Below, piece by piece: positions 6,985 to 15,549 of a DNA stretch of 64,000 bases. Source of the stretch: Spirosoma taeanense (GTDB lineage: Bacteria; Bacteroidota; Bacteroidia; Cytophagales; Spirosomataceae); NCBI RefSeq assembly GCF_013127955.1, contig NZ_CP053435.1, positions 1,736,001 through 1,800,000 of the forward strand, written 5' to 3'. The translations under genes and the position numbers were made by a program. Under the pieces are notes generated by a model. The model was not told the origin of the DNA and made no database searches. It saw only the letters and a list, made by a program, of their open reading frames with translations. Within the stretch, counting starts at the first letter, position 1. Each line of letters opens with the position of its first letter.

Positions 6985-8201
6985 AGTCCAATCCTATCAA
7001 ATTTGCCGCTTGCACTGTTACCATTTTTGTCCGGAAAGAAAGTAGCATGCTCGGTTTTCGAGTACGGTGCTGTGGCAAGAACAGTCCTTTTAAGTCATTA
7101 GGTATCAAGCTAAAACCTAATGAGTTCAACTCGAAAACGCTCCAGATTACTGGAGACCCTTACAACACTGCCCGCTTAGTTGATCTAAAAGCGAGTATCC
7201 TGAAAGTGTTTAAGGAGCGAGTACTAACGGGCCGTAGTTTAGACCCCACCTTGATTCGGGATATTGCTTTGGGATTGCGGGCCCATGACGAGCAAACACC
7301 CACCATCATCGAAGCTATTACCCGCTGGATTGAGCAAAAAGCCAAGCTCTTAGGGAATGGCCTTTCCCTTAGCTCACTTAAGCAATACCAACGCTATGGG
7401 CGAATCATCAGCGAATTCGTTACAAACACTTATGGCAAAGATGCTACTCTAGATACCTTAAAACCAGCTGTTCAGCATGAGTTGCTTGTCTATATGAAAG
7501 GCGATCGAAAGACCGGTCATAACTATGCCATTAAGACAATCCAGTTTTTAAAGGCAATCCTCGATTATGCAGTGGCTTATGAATGGTGTGATCGTAATGT
7601 GTTGCAATCGGTGCGATTGAATAAACAGCGTAAAGAAGTACGCACGCTGACAATGAACGATCTGGAAACAGTCAAAAACACGCACTTTGTCGAAACAACA
7701 CTTAACGAAGTCCGAGATGTGTTCCTGTTTTGCTGTTACACAGGCTTGGCTTATACCGATGTGGCTAGTCTGAGCAAAGATTATCTGATTACGGTTGATG
7801 AGATTCAATGCATTTTAAAAGATCGTAATAAATCGGGGCAGCAATCTTTTGTGCCCCTTTTCCCAGAAGCTAAGGCTATCCTGGAGAAATACCGCTACCA
7901 TCCCATTTGCCGCCTAAAAGGCATCTTATTACCCGTTTTAAGCAATCAGAAAATGAACAAGTGGCTAAAGGTGATTGGAAATGTGGCAGGTATTAAAGAA
8001 CCATTACACACCCATTTAGCTCGTAAAACCTTTACCATGTTTGCTGAAGAACGCGGTTTCAAACTTGATCAAACCTCTATAATGATGGGCCATAGCCGTA
8101 CCTACATGACTGAGCAGCATTATTATAAAGGTCGTAGAGAAACTGTCATTAAAGAGTTTAAGAAAATTCAACAGAACGACTCGCAAAAAAGAGCTAGCTA
8201 A
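6985..8201 (+). CDS. Tyrosine recombinase (integrase), start lost at IS3 edge
   Basis: The ATG at 7047 gives 384 aa, but the frame is open upstream to the IS edge and reads CTVTIFVRKES before it, as expected for the arm-binding domain, so the true start lies in or beyond the IS. Residues near LGIKLKPNEFNSK finish the arm domain; a SAM-like core-binding domain follows. The catalytic part has CCYTGLAYTDV (Ala where most have the first Arg, as known for CTnDOT-type integrases), HTHLARKTF (HxxR) and MGHSRTYMTEQHYYK with the Tyr nucleophile. It presumably catalysed insertion at tRNA-Arg. Whether it is still expressed is unclear because the promoter side was replaced. Confidence 0.88.
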
Positions 8202-8334
8202 GGATGGTCAGTGTACCTAGAGCGGACTCTGATAAGCTCTACTAATCCCAACCAATTAAACAAAGAAGCCCTACCAATCCTGGCGGGGCTTACTCCATTC
8301 GCTTTTATTAAACTTAAAGAATAGTGCAAAATTA

Positions 8335-9603
8335 ATGATTAACACCAATCTACCAGCTAAGAACAAAGAATTGCCCACAAAGAGAAAACAGAAAGAGTCT
8401 GAATCAACATCGCCAGCCATACAGAGTAAACGGAGGCTGATTGAAGAATACTTGTCTTTTCGCTTCCAGTTCCGCTATAACGTCCTCAATGGCCGAATTG
8501 AGTATTGTGGTAAAGTCAAAGCCAATTTTGAAGCTCTAGAAGATTACTCGCTCAATTCCATTGTTCGACAGATAGACAATGAAACGGGTATACCTACAAG
8601 TCCGGAGAAGCTTAAGGTTATTCTTAAATCGGATTTTACACCCCGGTATAATCCCTTACACGCCTATTTTCAATCGTTACCGGCTCCTGCCTCAACCTAT
8701 ACACCAACCATTAAAGCGTTGGCTCAAACGGTGCAAACTGAGGACAACGAGCTATTTTGTTTGAGTCTGACCAAGTGGCTGGTGGCTAGCATTGCCAACG
8801 CCTTAAATGCTGATGGTTGTCAGAATCAAACTTGCCTTGTACTGACGGGCTCTCAGGGAGCTTTTAAAACGACTTGGTTGAATTTACTCTGCCCACCGGC
8901 CTTACTGCGCTATTTGTTTTGTGGTAAAATCAACCTAGAAAGTAAAGATACACTGATCCTGTTGGGAGAAAAGTTTATTGTCAACCTGGACGACCAATTG
9001 CGTAGCCTCAACAAGCGAGATGGTGAGACAGTAAAAACATTGATTACTCAAGGCAACATTACGATTCGTAGGCCGTATGATGCGCTTTCCTCAGAACTGC
9101 CTCGTATTGCTTCCTTTCTAGGCAGTGTCAACGGCAATGATTTTCTTACCGACCCCACTGGTAGCCGCCGGTTTTTACCCTTTGAAGCTTTTAGCATAGA
9201 CATTCAAGCCGCTCAACAACTTGACATCAATCAGGTATGGGCCGAAGCCTACCAGCTCTTTCGGGAAGGATATACGTATTGGTTTACCGCTGAAGAAACG
9301 GCCGATCTATTTTCTAATAACGAAGCGTTCCAGGTGCATACGCTCGAATATGAGCTACTACTGGAGTATTACGAGCCGGTGGCTGAATCAAATGTGACGA
9401 CTTCTTATCTAACCACCTCTGCCATTCAAACCTTTCTGAAAGCGGCTACTCGTCAGGAGATTCGCTCTAAACAATTAGGCGAAGCGCTGACCAAACTCAA
9501 GTTTCATCGCAAAAGCAAGAAAGTCAATGGCAAACCGCTGTACGTATGGGCGGTGCGCGAGCGCATGCTAATGGAACGCAACGAGCAAACCTGCCAAGAG
9601 TAG
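8335..9603 (+). CDS. VirE/D5-like primase-helicase of mobile element
   Basis: 422 aa. It belongs to the virulence-associated E family of AAA/SF3-like ATPases common in Bacteroidota integrative elements. Walker A is TGSQGAFKTTWLN near residue 172, Walker B-like FIVNLDDQ near 215, and a sensor region GSVNGNDFLTDPTGSRRFLPF near 262. It likely unwinds the element's origin after excision. It pairs with the Toprim primase at 9931, and the repeat cluster between them is a good origin candidate. The start follows 134 bp after the recombinase; a weak hairpin (8266-8291) lies in that gap. Confidence 0.85.
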   Translation: MINTNLPAKNKELPTKRKQKESESTSPAIQSKRRLIEEYLSFRFQFRYNVLNGRIEYCGKVKANFEALEDYSLNSIVRQIDNETGIPTSPEKLKVILKSDFTPRYNPLHAYFQSLPAPASTYTPTIKALAQTVQTEDNELFCLSLTKWLVASIANALNADGCQNQTCLVLTGSQGAFKTTWLNLLCPPALLRYLFCGKINLESKDTLILLGEKFIVNLDDQLRSLNKRDGETVKTLITQGNITIRRPYDALSSELPRIASFLGSVNGNDFLTDPTGSRRFLPFEAFSIDIQAAQQLDINQVWAEAYQLFREGYTYWFTAEETADLFSNNEAFQVHTLEYELLLEYYEPVAESNVTTSYLTTSAIQTFLKAATRQEIRSKQLGEALTKLKFHRKSKKVNGKPLYVWAVRERMLMERNEQTCQE

Positions 9604-9930
9604 ACCTGGCGGTAGTAGGAAGGGTAGTAAGGGGGTAGTAGGAAAGTGCCTACTACCCTCATTCATTTCTGAGCATCAGTAGGATAAATGATAAGCGTCT
9701 CATAGCCAGTCTACTTTCAGAAAATGACTTCTAGATTACCAAGTTCTACTTACTACCTTACTACCAGCCACAATAGAGTTCATTTCAAGCTTATCAAAGC
9801 TCATTCCTGGTAGTAAGATCCATCCTACTACCCACTTACGACCATCTTACGACTAGAGCTAGTAGTAAGGTAGTAAGACAAACCGACTACAAATCACAAA
9901 CCATAAAATCCCACTAAGAAAAAAGTCAGT
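9604..9930. repeat. Iteron-like cluster, nine GGTAGTA/TACTACC heptamers
   Basis: GGTAGTA occurs at 9611, 9623, 9634, 9809 and 9869, and its complement TACTACC at 9651, 9751, 9759 and 9826. The first three are spaced 11-12 bp apart. No gene is seen in these 327 bases. Short direct and inverted repeats beside replication genes are typical of plasmid-type origins, so this is a candidate replication origin or operator array of element B. Confidence 0.6.
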
Positions 9931-10812
9931 ATGATTACCTTACAAACCATTCAAATTGCTAAAGCTGTAGCCATTGTTGATTACCTAGCTTACAAAGGTT
10001 TTCAGCCCGTAAGCCATCGCGGTCAACGATACGTATATTACTCCCCATTTCGCTCAGAAAACACGCCCTCTTTCTCAGTAAATACGGCCATTAACCGATA
10101 TAAGGATTTTGGCAGTCCAGAAGCGGGAGATGATATAATTCGGTTAGTTCAACTGCTAAGTAGCTGTAGCTTCTCCCAAGCGGTGGCCAAGCTCACCAAG
10201 TTTGCCGGATTGGAAAGCAAGCCTTACTTTTCCCTTAGTGGGCCAATCCAGCCTACCCAATCTAAAGAGGAAATCCGTTCGGTAAAGTTGCTAGCTAACA
10301 CGCAGCTCATCCGATATGTGGAGAGCCGGAAAATCAGCTTTCCTATTGCCCGAACGTATTGCCGGGAAGTATACTATAGCCAACATGGAAAGAATCTCTT
10401 TGCGCTCGGTTTCGCCAATGATCGAGGAGGGTATGCTTTGCGCAATGGCGTAGGCACGAAACGCAATCTAGGACCAGCTGGCTATACGACCATACAGGCT
10501 CCGCAGGCTACAACGATCAATGTATTTGAGGGTGTATTTGATTTCCTGTCAGCACTGGAATATTACAGGCTTAGTTCGCCTACTTTCCCAACTTTGGTGT
10601 TGAATTCAACGACTAATTTGGAAAGTGCCTTACCTGTCCTGAAAGGCTATCAGAAGGTAAACGCCTATTTCGATAATGATAAAGCTGGGCAAGAGGCCTT
10701 AAGTAGACTTTCCAATTCAGATGTGACTGTGACTAACCGCTCTGCTCTTTACGCCAGTCATAAAGATTTTAACGCCTTTTGGTTGGAAAGTAGTTCATTA
10801 ATGCTTTGCTAA
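9931..10812 (+). CDS. Toprim-domain primase-like protein, zinc-less CHC2 region
   Basis: 293 aa. The N-terminus is a CHC2-type domain (YYSPFRSENTPSFSVN ... YKDFGSPEAGDDIIRLV), but the zinc-binding Cys/His are replaced, a form often seen in Bacteroidota mobile elements. The C-terminal half is a Toprim domain: INVFEGVFDFLSAL with the conserved Glu near residue 199 and AYFDNDKAGQEA with DxD-like acidic residues near 247. It probably makes primers for replication of element B together with the VirE-type helicase. It ends well before a terminator at 10949. Confidence 0.85.
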   Translation: MITLQTIQIAKAVAIVDYLAYKGFQPVSHRGQRYVYYSPFRSENTPSFSVNTAINRYKDFGSPEAGDDIIRLVQLLSSCSFSQAVAKLTKFAGLESKPYFSLSGPIQPTQSKEEIRSVKLLANTQLIRYVESRKISFPIARTYCREVYYSQHGKNLFALGFANDRGGYALRNGVGTKRNLGPAGYTTIQAPQATTINVFEGVFDFLSALEYYRLSSPTFPTLVLNSTTNLESALPVLKGYQKVNAYFDNDKAGQEALSRLSNSDVTVTNRSALYASHKDFNAFWLESSSLMLC

Positions 10813-10948
10813 GGAGAATACCTACTTCAAACTTTCCTATGTAACGGCCATATGCTGCAATCGACTGTAAATCAATGTCTTACTCAAATACGGAAAAGTC
10901 GCACCCTACTTTTGGATTAATTGATTATTATTGAGTAAGTTACAGAAG

Positions 10949-10978
10949 AACACCCATCATTTTCGGGTGTTTTTTTTT
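10949..10978 (+). terminator. Rho-independent terminator after primase gene
   Basis: AACACCC (10949-10955) pairs with GGGTGTT (10965-10971) over a 9-nt loop, followed directly by a run of T. It lies 137 bases after the primase stop. Confidence 0.75.
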
Positions 10979-11271
10979 CTTTTGACCCCGCCCTTTATCA
11001 TTTTGGAAAGTACAAAGGAGGCCCCTTCCGAATATATGAAAATGCCATTATTGTGCTAAAATGTAGTTTTACCGCATCATTAACCTTAATTTCAACTAGT
11101 GTGAATATAGTTAGATAATTAGATTTGCTTAATAAATTAGTGATTAGCTAGCATATGTTATTCGACCAGATACTATCCGGAAGAATTGAGTATCAATAAG
11201 CCAATCATACATTATTTCTTAAGAGGAGAAATGGATAAATAATCCATTAATAATGCCTTTACTTAGCTATT
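10979..11271. other. AT-rich stretch before MazG-like gene
   Basis: No gene found on either strand. It probably holds the promoter of the MazG-like/Schlafen-helicase operon, but no box could be assigned with confidence. Confidence 0.3.
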
Positions 11272-11358
11272 ATGACTCAACTAGACAGCCTACTCCACGA
11301 GATAATTGCGTTCAGAGATGAACGGGACTGGAAACAATTCCATAACTCTAAGGACTTA

Positions 11359-12220
11359 GAACGTGTTTTGGAATTATGTTTGGCTTGGAGGCTAGATACG
11401 TTGTAGCATAAGTTGAATATTAGCTAAATATAGCCAACTCACCGAAGAAGATGTGGTGTACTCGTAATCCTTGACCACACGCCGGAAGAAATTGGTCCAC
11501 GCAATTGTTCGCTCCACGACCCATCGTTTAGCTACGGGTACGAAGCCTCGAGCCGATTCAGGTCGGGAAGCCTTCTCAAACTCAATACTCCACTCAGCCA
11601 GTGTATGGGCGAACACGCCGTTGTAAGCTTGATCGCCATACACCTTCTCCAAGTGTTCACCCACCCGCCATACCACATCAGCGATTAGGCCAACCCCCAA
11701 TGCCCCGTCTGCTTCATTAGCAGCCCCTACGTCAGCCACCCATAAGCGACCCTGGGTGTCGACCACAAACGTGCGTTTACGACCGTTCACGCGTTTGTGA
11801 GCATCCAGACCACGATACTCACCACTCATGGGAGCTAACTTAATGGACTGTGTGTCAATACATAGCACTGAGGGCAGGGCTGCCCGTCCGTTACGGAGCC
11901 GATCCAACTCGTTGAGTGCGGCATTCAATCGCTCAATGGTTCCATCCTGTTTCCAGCGATGGAAATAATAACAAACGCTTTGCCAGGGCAGGCCCTCAAA
12001 AGGCATATTACGCCATTGGCATCCGGTGCGTAGCGGCCACAAGATGGCATTGACAATGCGTCTAAGATCATGCTGGCGTTTGCGCTGAATAGGCAAAAAA
12101 GGCGAAATTGCTGTCCACTGAGCGTCAGTCAGTGGAGTCCACTGTTTGGTCATTACTTCATGTCTTGGTCGACACAAAGATGCCCTGACGCTCAGCCTTT
12201 CTCAATTCCAAAACACGCTC
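11359..12220. mobile_element. IS5-family insertion sequence, copy B
   Basis: The inverted ends read GAACGTGTTTTGGAATT (11359-11375) and GAGCGTGTTTTGGAATT (12220-12204 reversed). Length is about 862 bp, as for copy A, with the same orientation. The flanking trinucleotides TTA/TAA fit a TNA target with one change. Copies A and B are diverged, so they are separate arrivals and not a recent duplication. Confidence 0.85.
11392..12177 (-). CDS. IS5-family transposase (copy B)
   Basis: 261 aa, intact. It aligns along its whole length with the copy A transposase: PLTDAQWTAISPFLP, LRTGCQWRNMP, CIDTQSIKLAP, VYGDQAYNG and VERTIAWTNFFRRVVKDYE. The three catalytic acidic positions are present. It lies inside the MazG-like gene. 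Confidence 0.93.
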   Translation of the reverse strand: MCRPRHEVMTKQWTPLTDAQWTAISPFLPIQRKRQHDLRRIVNAILWPLRTGCQWRNMPFEGLPWQSVCYYFHRWKQDGTIERLNAALNELDRLRNGRAALPSVLCIDTQSIKLAPMSGEYRGLDAHKRVNGRKRTFVVDTQGRLWVADVGAANEADGALGVGLIADVVWRVGEHLEKVYGDQAYNGVFAHTLAEWSIEFEKASRPESARGFVPVAKRWVVERTIAWTNFFRRVVKDYEYTTSSSVSWLYLANIQLMLQRI

Positions 12221-12508
12221 TAAGCTTTAGCGGTATCAATTGAAGCAGCGGAGTTAAATGAGTTGTTTCTCTGGAAATCGGCTAATCAAGTCGATGTGCA
12301 AAAACTCAGCCATGAACTAGCTGACATCATGGCTTACTGCCTGTTACTCGCTCACAACCATAGCGTTGATCTGGAGCAAGCCCTCAGAGCTAAGCTAGAA
12401 ATTAACAAGGCTAAGTACCCGGTCGACAAGGCGAAGGGAAATGCCAAAAAATATACTGAACTGTAGTCTTCAGCCATTTCATTACTACTTTATCGTTTAC
12501 CTGCCTAT

Positions 12509-14452
12509 ATGCGGTTATATTCAGGGACCACTGCTCAATTCATCAAAGACTCTACACTTAATCAAATCGCTGACAAACTGAAGTTAGCTTTCTTTAACTA
12601 CTACCGCTACAATCCTTCTCCGAACGAGCTTAATTCCTGGCGTAACTCCTTACGTGCTACCTCTCAGGTACTCCAGCATGCTAATTTGACCCAAAATGGC
12701 ATTCTATTAGAGTATCAACTTCCCTTATCTTCCAAGCGATTGGATGCTATGATCTGTGGCAAAGACTCGCTTGGCAATGATAACGCAGTCATCTTGGAGC
12801 TTAAGCAGTGGGATCACTGTAATGATTCGGACGGAGCCAATGAAGTGATGACTTTTCTGGGAGGAGCCAAGCGAGACGTATTACACCCCTCGGCTCAAGT
12901 AGGTCAATACAAAGCATACCTAGAAGACTCCCATACCGCATTCTACGAGGGAAACAAGGTCAGTCTATCTGCGTGTTCGTATCTGCATAATTACAGTGCC
13001 CCAGCAGATGACGTACTCTTTAGCGATAAGTTTACTAGTCTATTGCAGGTAGCACCTGTCTTTACAGGTGATCATGTAGAAGAGTTAAGTGACTATCTCA
13101 AAACAAAGCTGGATGAAGGTGATGGGGAAAGGGTACTGGGTAGAATAGAGGAAAGTAAGTACCGACCCAGTAAAAAGCTGATGGAGCATGTAGGTCAGGT
13201 GATTAAAGGCCAGCCGCAATATGTCTTGTTAGATGAACAGCTTGTTGTGTATGATCGGGTCTATGCTTGCGCTAAGAAAGGTTTCCATGACAAAAGAAAG
13301 TCGGTAGTGATCGTCAAGGGAGGGCCAGGTACAGGCAAATCCGTTGTTGCCATTAACTTATTAGCAGATCTGTATCTTAAGGATCAATTCAATGCTCAAT
13401 ACGCTACAGGTTCTAAAGCCTTCACAGAAACCTTGCGGGAAGTGATCGGGAAAAGAGGGGCTTCGCAGTTTAAATACTTCAACAGCTATACGCAAGCCGA
13501 GTACAATGAGATAGACGTACTCATATGTGATGAAGCCCATCGCATCCGAAAGACCAGCAACAACATGTATACACCTGCGGCTAAACGAAGTGATGTAGCC
13601 CAGATTGAAGAGATCATTAACGTAGCCAAAGTAGCAGTATTTTTCATCGATGATAACCAGATTGTGCGGCCTGATGAAATAGGCTCGGTACGTTACATTA
13701 AAGAGTACGCCCAAAAAAATGAATGCAGCTTGTTTGAATTTGAGCTAGAAGCGCAATTTCGTTGTAACGGCTCGGATGGGTTTGTGAACTGGATCAACAA
13801 CACACTGGGTATACAAAAGACCGCGAACGTGATCTGGGATAATAAGGAGGCCTTCGACTTTCGAATAATGAGTAGCCCGGAAGCCTTAGAACAAGCAATA
13901 CACCAGAAAGTAGATGAGGGGTATACAGCTAGGATGACAGCCGGTTTCTGTTGGCCTTGGTCTTTACCAGACACTAAAGGAAACCTGGTAAATGATGTTA
14001 CAATAGGCAGTTATCAACGGCCTTGGAATGCCAAACCGGATGCTAAGAAGCTAGCCAAGGATATTCCTAGGGCTCCCCTATGGGCATATGATAAGAACGG
14101 GATTAACCAAGTAGGTTGTATTTACACAGCACAAGGCTTTGAGTTCGATTATGTTGGTGTAATTTTTGGGCAAGACCTAGTATACAGGTTTGATAAAGGA
14201 GGTTGGATAGCCAACAAAGAAGCATCATTTGACACAACGGTAAAAAGGTCCCGAGATCAATTTGTTGATCTTGTAAAGAATACCTACCGAGTTCTTTTAT
14301 CTCGCGGAATGAAAGGTTGTTATGTTTACTTTCTTGATAAAGAAACGGCTTTGTTGCATAGCTACATTGAATGCTGTTTAACCGCTTTGGGCATTCCCAG
14401 TTTAACGAATCGATTTAGACAACTAGCTTTGATTTGGGCCTCGGTTTGCTGA
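12509..14452 (+). CDS. Schlafen group 3 / DUF2075 helicase with nuclease-like N-terminus, 3' end replaced by IS
   Basis: The native part runs to 14346 (about 612 aa). The last 35 codons are read from an IS5-type element. The N-terminal 200 residues include LDAMICG ... NAVILELKQW, which resembles a PD-(D/E)xK nuclease core. The ATPase part has Walker A VKGGPGTGKSVVA near residue 275 and Walker B VLICDEAHR near 345, then FRCNGSDGFVNW and GCIYTAQGFEFDYVGVIFG helicase motifs, ending VLLSRGMKGCYVYFLDKET. Only the extreme C-terminus is lost, so function might survive. It follows a MazG-like gene by 42 bp; such a nucleotide hydrolase plus helicase/nuclease pair on an island suggests phage defence, but this is inference. 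Confidence 0.82.
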   Translation: MRLYSGTTAQFIKDSTLNQIADKLKLAFFNYYRYNPSPNELNSWRNSLRATSQVLQHANLTQNGILLEYQLPLSSKRLDAMICGKDSLGNDNAVILELKQWDHCNDSDGANEVMTFLGGAKRDVLHPSAQVGQYKAYLEDSHTAFYEGNKVSLSACSYLHNYSAPADDVLFSDKFTSLLQVAPVFTGDHVEELSDYLKTKLDEGDGERVLGRIEESKYRPSKKLMEHVGQVIKGQPQYVLLDEQLVVYDRVYACAKKGFHDKRKSVVIVKGGPGTGKSVVAINLLADLYLKDQFNAQYATGSKAFTETLREVIGKRGASQFKYFNSYTQAEYNEIDVLICDEAHRIRKTSNNMYTPAAKRSDVAQIEEIINVAKVAVFFIDDNQIVRPDEIGSVRYIKEYAQKNECSLFEFELEAQFRCNGSDGFVNWINNTLGIQKTANVIWDNKEAFDFRIMSSPEALEQAIHQKVDEGYTARMTAGFCWPWSLPDTKGNLVNDVTIGSYQRPWNAKPDAKKLAKDIPRAPLWAYDKNGINQVGCIYTAQGFEFDYVGVIFGQDLVYRFDKGGWIANKEASFDTTVKRSRDQFVDLVKNTYRVLLSRGMKGCYVYFLDKETALLHSYIECCLTALGIPSLTNRFRQLALIWASVC

Positions 14453-15492
14453 TTCGCTAACAAGCGTGTCGATAACCGTTCGCCAAAACTCGTCTTCCAC
14501 CGAAACATAGCGGTCTCTGCTTTACTACGACGATGGTAGCCGCATTGCCGTTTCCAAGCCGATAAACCGATTGCCTTAATCGTGGTAAGTAACTCATTAC
14601 GAGAATGCATCAAGACAATCCCCGCTTCATCAGTCCAGATAACAGCATTCGCCCGAGGTGGAATCAGGGGCTGAATGTGGCGGCTGGCCAACTCATCATA
14701 CACTTTGACCTGATCGTAGGCCCCATCGCCACCTACTTTAGCAATCAACTGCTCAACATCGGTCAATAAGGGCTTGACCATCTCCGCATCGCTAACCGCA
14801 TTGGTCGTCAAGTCAACCGCGTGGATGGTGTTGGTGGCCTCATCGGTTGCCAAATGCAGTTTACGCCAAGTACGGCGTTTATCAGCTCCATGCTTTTTGA
14901 CCTTCCATTCGCCCTCGCCATACACTTTTAGCCCTGTACTGTCAACGACGATATGAAGGGGTTTAACAGGATGCTCTTCAGGGGGTATCGGAGCAGAAAA
15001 GGCGACCAACCTGGCCTGCCGGCGACAGAGTTGGCTATAACTTGGTACTTGTAAATCCATCTTCATGATCGCTAACACGCTCTGAATCAATCCTTGCACT
15101 TGTCGAAACGCGAGTCCAAAGACCGCTTTGAGCGCCAGTGCCGCCTGAATGCATTGGTCGGAATAGTGAATCAGTCCACCGGCAGTACGAGTCCCTTGAA
15201 AATACCAGTTTGCCAGCGTGTCTCCATCAAGCCAGAGCGTAACAAATCCCCTGTTAATCAGGGCTTTATTGTAGTCAGGCCAGTTAGTGATCCGGTATTT
15301 TTCTTTGGGCGTTTTTGGCTTCTTGGGTTCTTTTTCGTCTTTTGGAGCTTGATGGTCGGCTTTGGTAAAAAAGTGTAGTTTGGGCATAGCACTGGAAGCC
15401 GTCAGGCGGCAGCTTTGTAGGTTTGGCGATCTCAAAGTTCGCCATTCCAGTGCTGTTTTTACTCAGGGCGGGCGGAGCCATGCAACAAAGCC
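14347..15492. mobile_element. IS5/IS903-type insertion sequence, copy C
   Basis: 17-bp ends GGCTTTGTTGCATAGCT (14347-14363) and, reversed from the right, GGCTTTGTTGCATGGCT (15492-15476), differ by one base and match the well-known IS5/IS903-type terminus. It carries one transposase. No direct repeat immediately flanks it. It lies between the helicase gene and the tRNA-side att/terminator. Confidence 0.88.
14362..15387 (-). CDS. IS5-family transposase (copy C, IS903-like)
   Basis: 341 aa from MPKLHFF (15387); a longer frame to 15435 is possible but unlikely. After a Lys/Pro-rich linker it reads YRITNWPDYNKALINRG and LWLDGDTLANWY, then the DDE domain: HIVVDSTGLKVYGEGEWK (Asp), VGGDGAYDQ (Asp) and RSKAETAMFRWKTSFG (Glu). 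The frame is intact. Confidence 0.92.
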   Translation of the reverse strand: MPKLHFFTKADHQAPKDEKEPKKPKTPKEKYRITNWPDYNKALINRGFVTLWLDGDTLANWYFQGTRTAGGLIHYSDQCIQAALALKAVFGLAFRQVQGLIQSVLAIMKMDLQVPSYSQLCRRQARLVAFSAPIPPEEHPVKPLHIVVDSTGLKVYGEGEWKVKKHGADKRRTWRKLHLATDEATNTIHAVDLTTNAVSDAEMVKPLLTDVEQLIAKVGGDGAYDQVKVYDELASRHIQPLIPPRANAVIWTDEAGIVLMHSRNELLTTIKAIGLSAWKRQCGYHRRSKAETAMFRWKTSFGERLSTRLLANQQTEAQIKASCLNRFVKLGMPKAVKQHSM

Positions 15493-15504
15493 GCATGAGA
15501 AACA

Positions 15505-15540
15505 AAAATCCCTCATAATTAGCTAATTATGAGGGATTTT
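15505..15540. terminator. 36-bp perfect palindrome, current tRNA-Arg terminator
   Basis: AAAATCCCTCATAATTAG at 15505-15522 is followed directly by its complement to 15540. It ends in A4/T4, so it works in both directions. It lies 11 bases past the tRNA 3' end on the minus strand and would terminate the tRNA transcript. It belongs to the inserted element, since the outer att copy has a different hairpin. Confidence 0.75.
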
Positions 15541-15549
15541 CAGATTTTT

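Larger units (their letters stand above)
11272..12466 (+). pseudogene. MazG-like nucleotide pyrophosphohydrolase, split by IS5-family element
   Basis: The left part (11272-11358) encodes MTQLDSLLHEIIAFRDERDW and on to KDL. The right part (12224-12466) encodes ALAVSIEAAELNELFLW and the rest. Removing the IS (11359-12220) and three flank bases joins them in frame as KDL-ALAVSIEAAE, a 109-aa protein of normal length for the family. EAAELNE and ELADIMAY match the ExxE...ExxD metal-binding motifs of MazG/dCTP-pyrophosphatase-like enzymes, which hydrolyse nucleoside triphosphates. The flanks are TTA and TAA, so the target copy differs at one base. The helicase gene follows 42 bp downstream, probably in the same operon. 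Confidence 0.85.

Noticed and set aside
6842-7129. Minus-strand open frame spanning the IS3 right end, reading KMVTVQAANLIGLDLQ, as a possible missing HipA N-terminus
   Set aside because: It overlaps the recombinase arm domain on the other strand, which has the expected TVTIFVRKES pattern, and neither it nor the alternative minus frame shows HipA N-terminal motifs. The recombinase reading is better supported.
9604-9930. CRISPR-like array
   Set aside because: The repeats are 7 bp, occur in both orientations and have irregular spacing. No cas genes are present.
14341-15503. AGAAAC at 14341-14346 and 15498-15503 as a target-site duplication of IS copy C
   Set aside because: The right copy is five bases away from the inverted repeat end, which does not fit symmetrical IS termini; probably chance.
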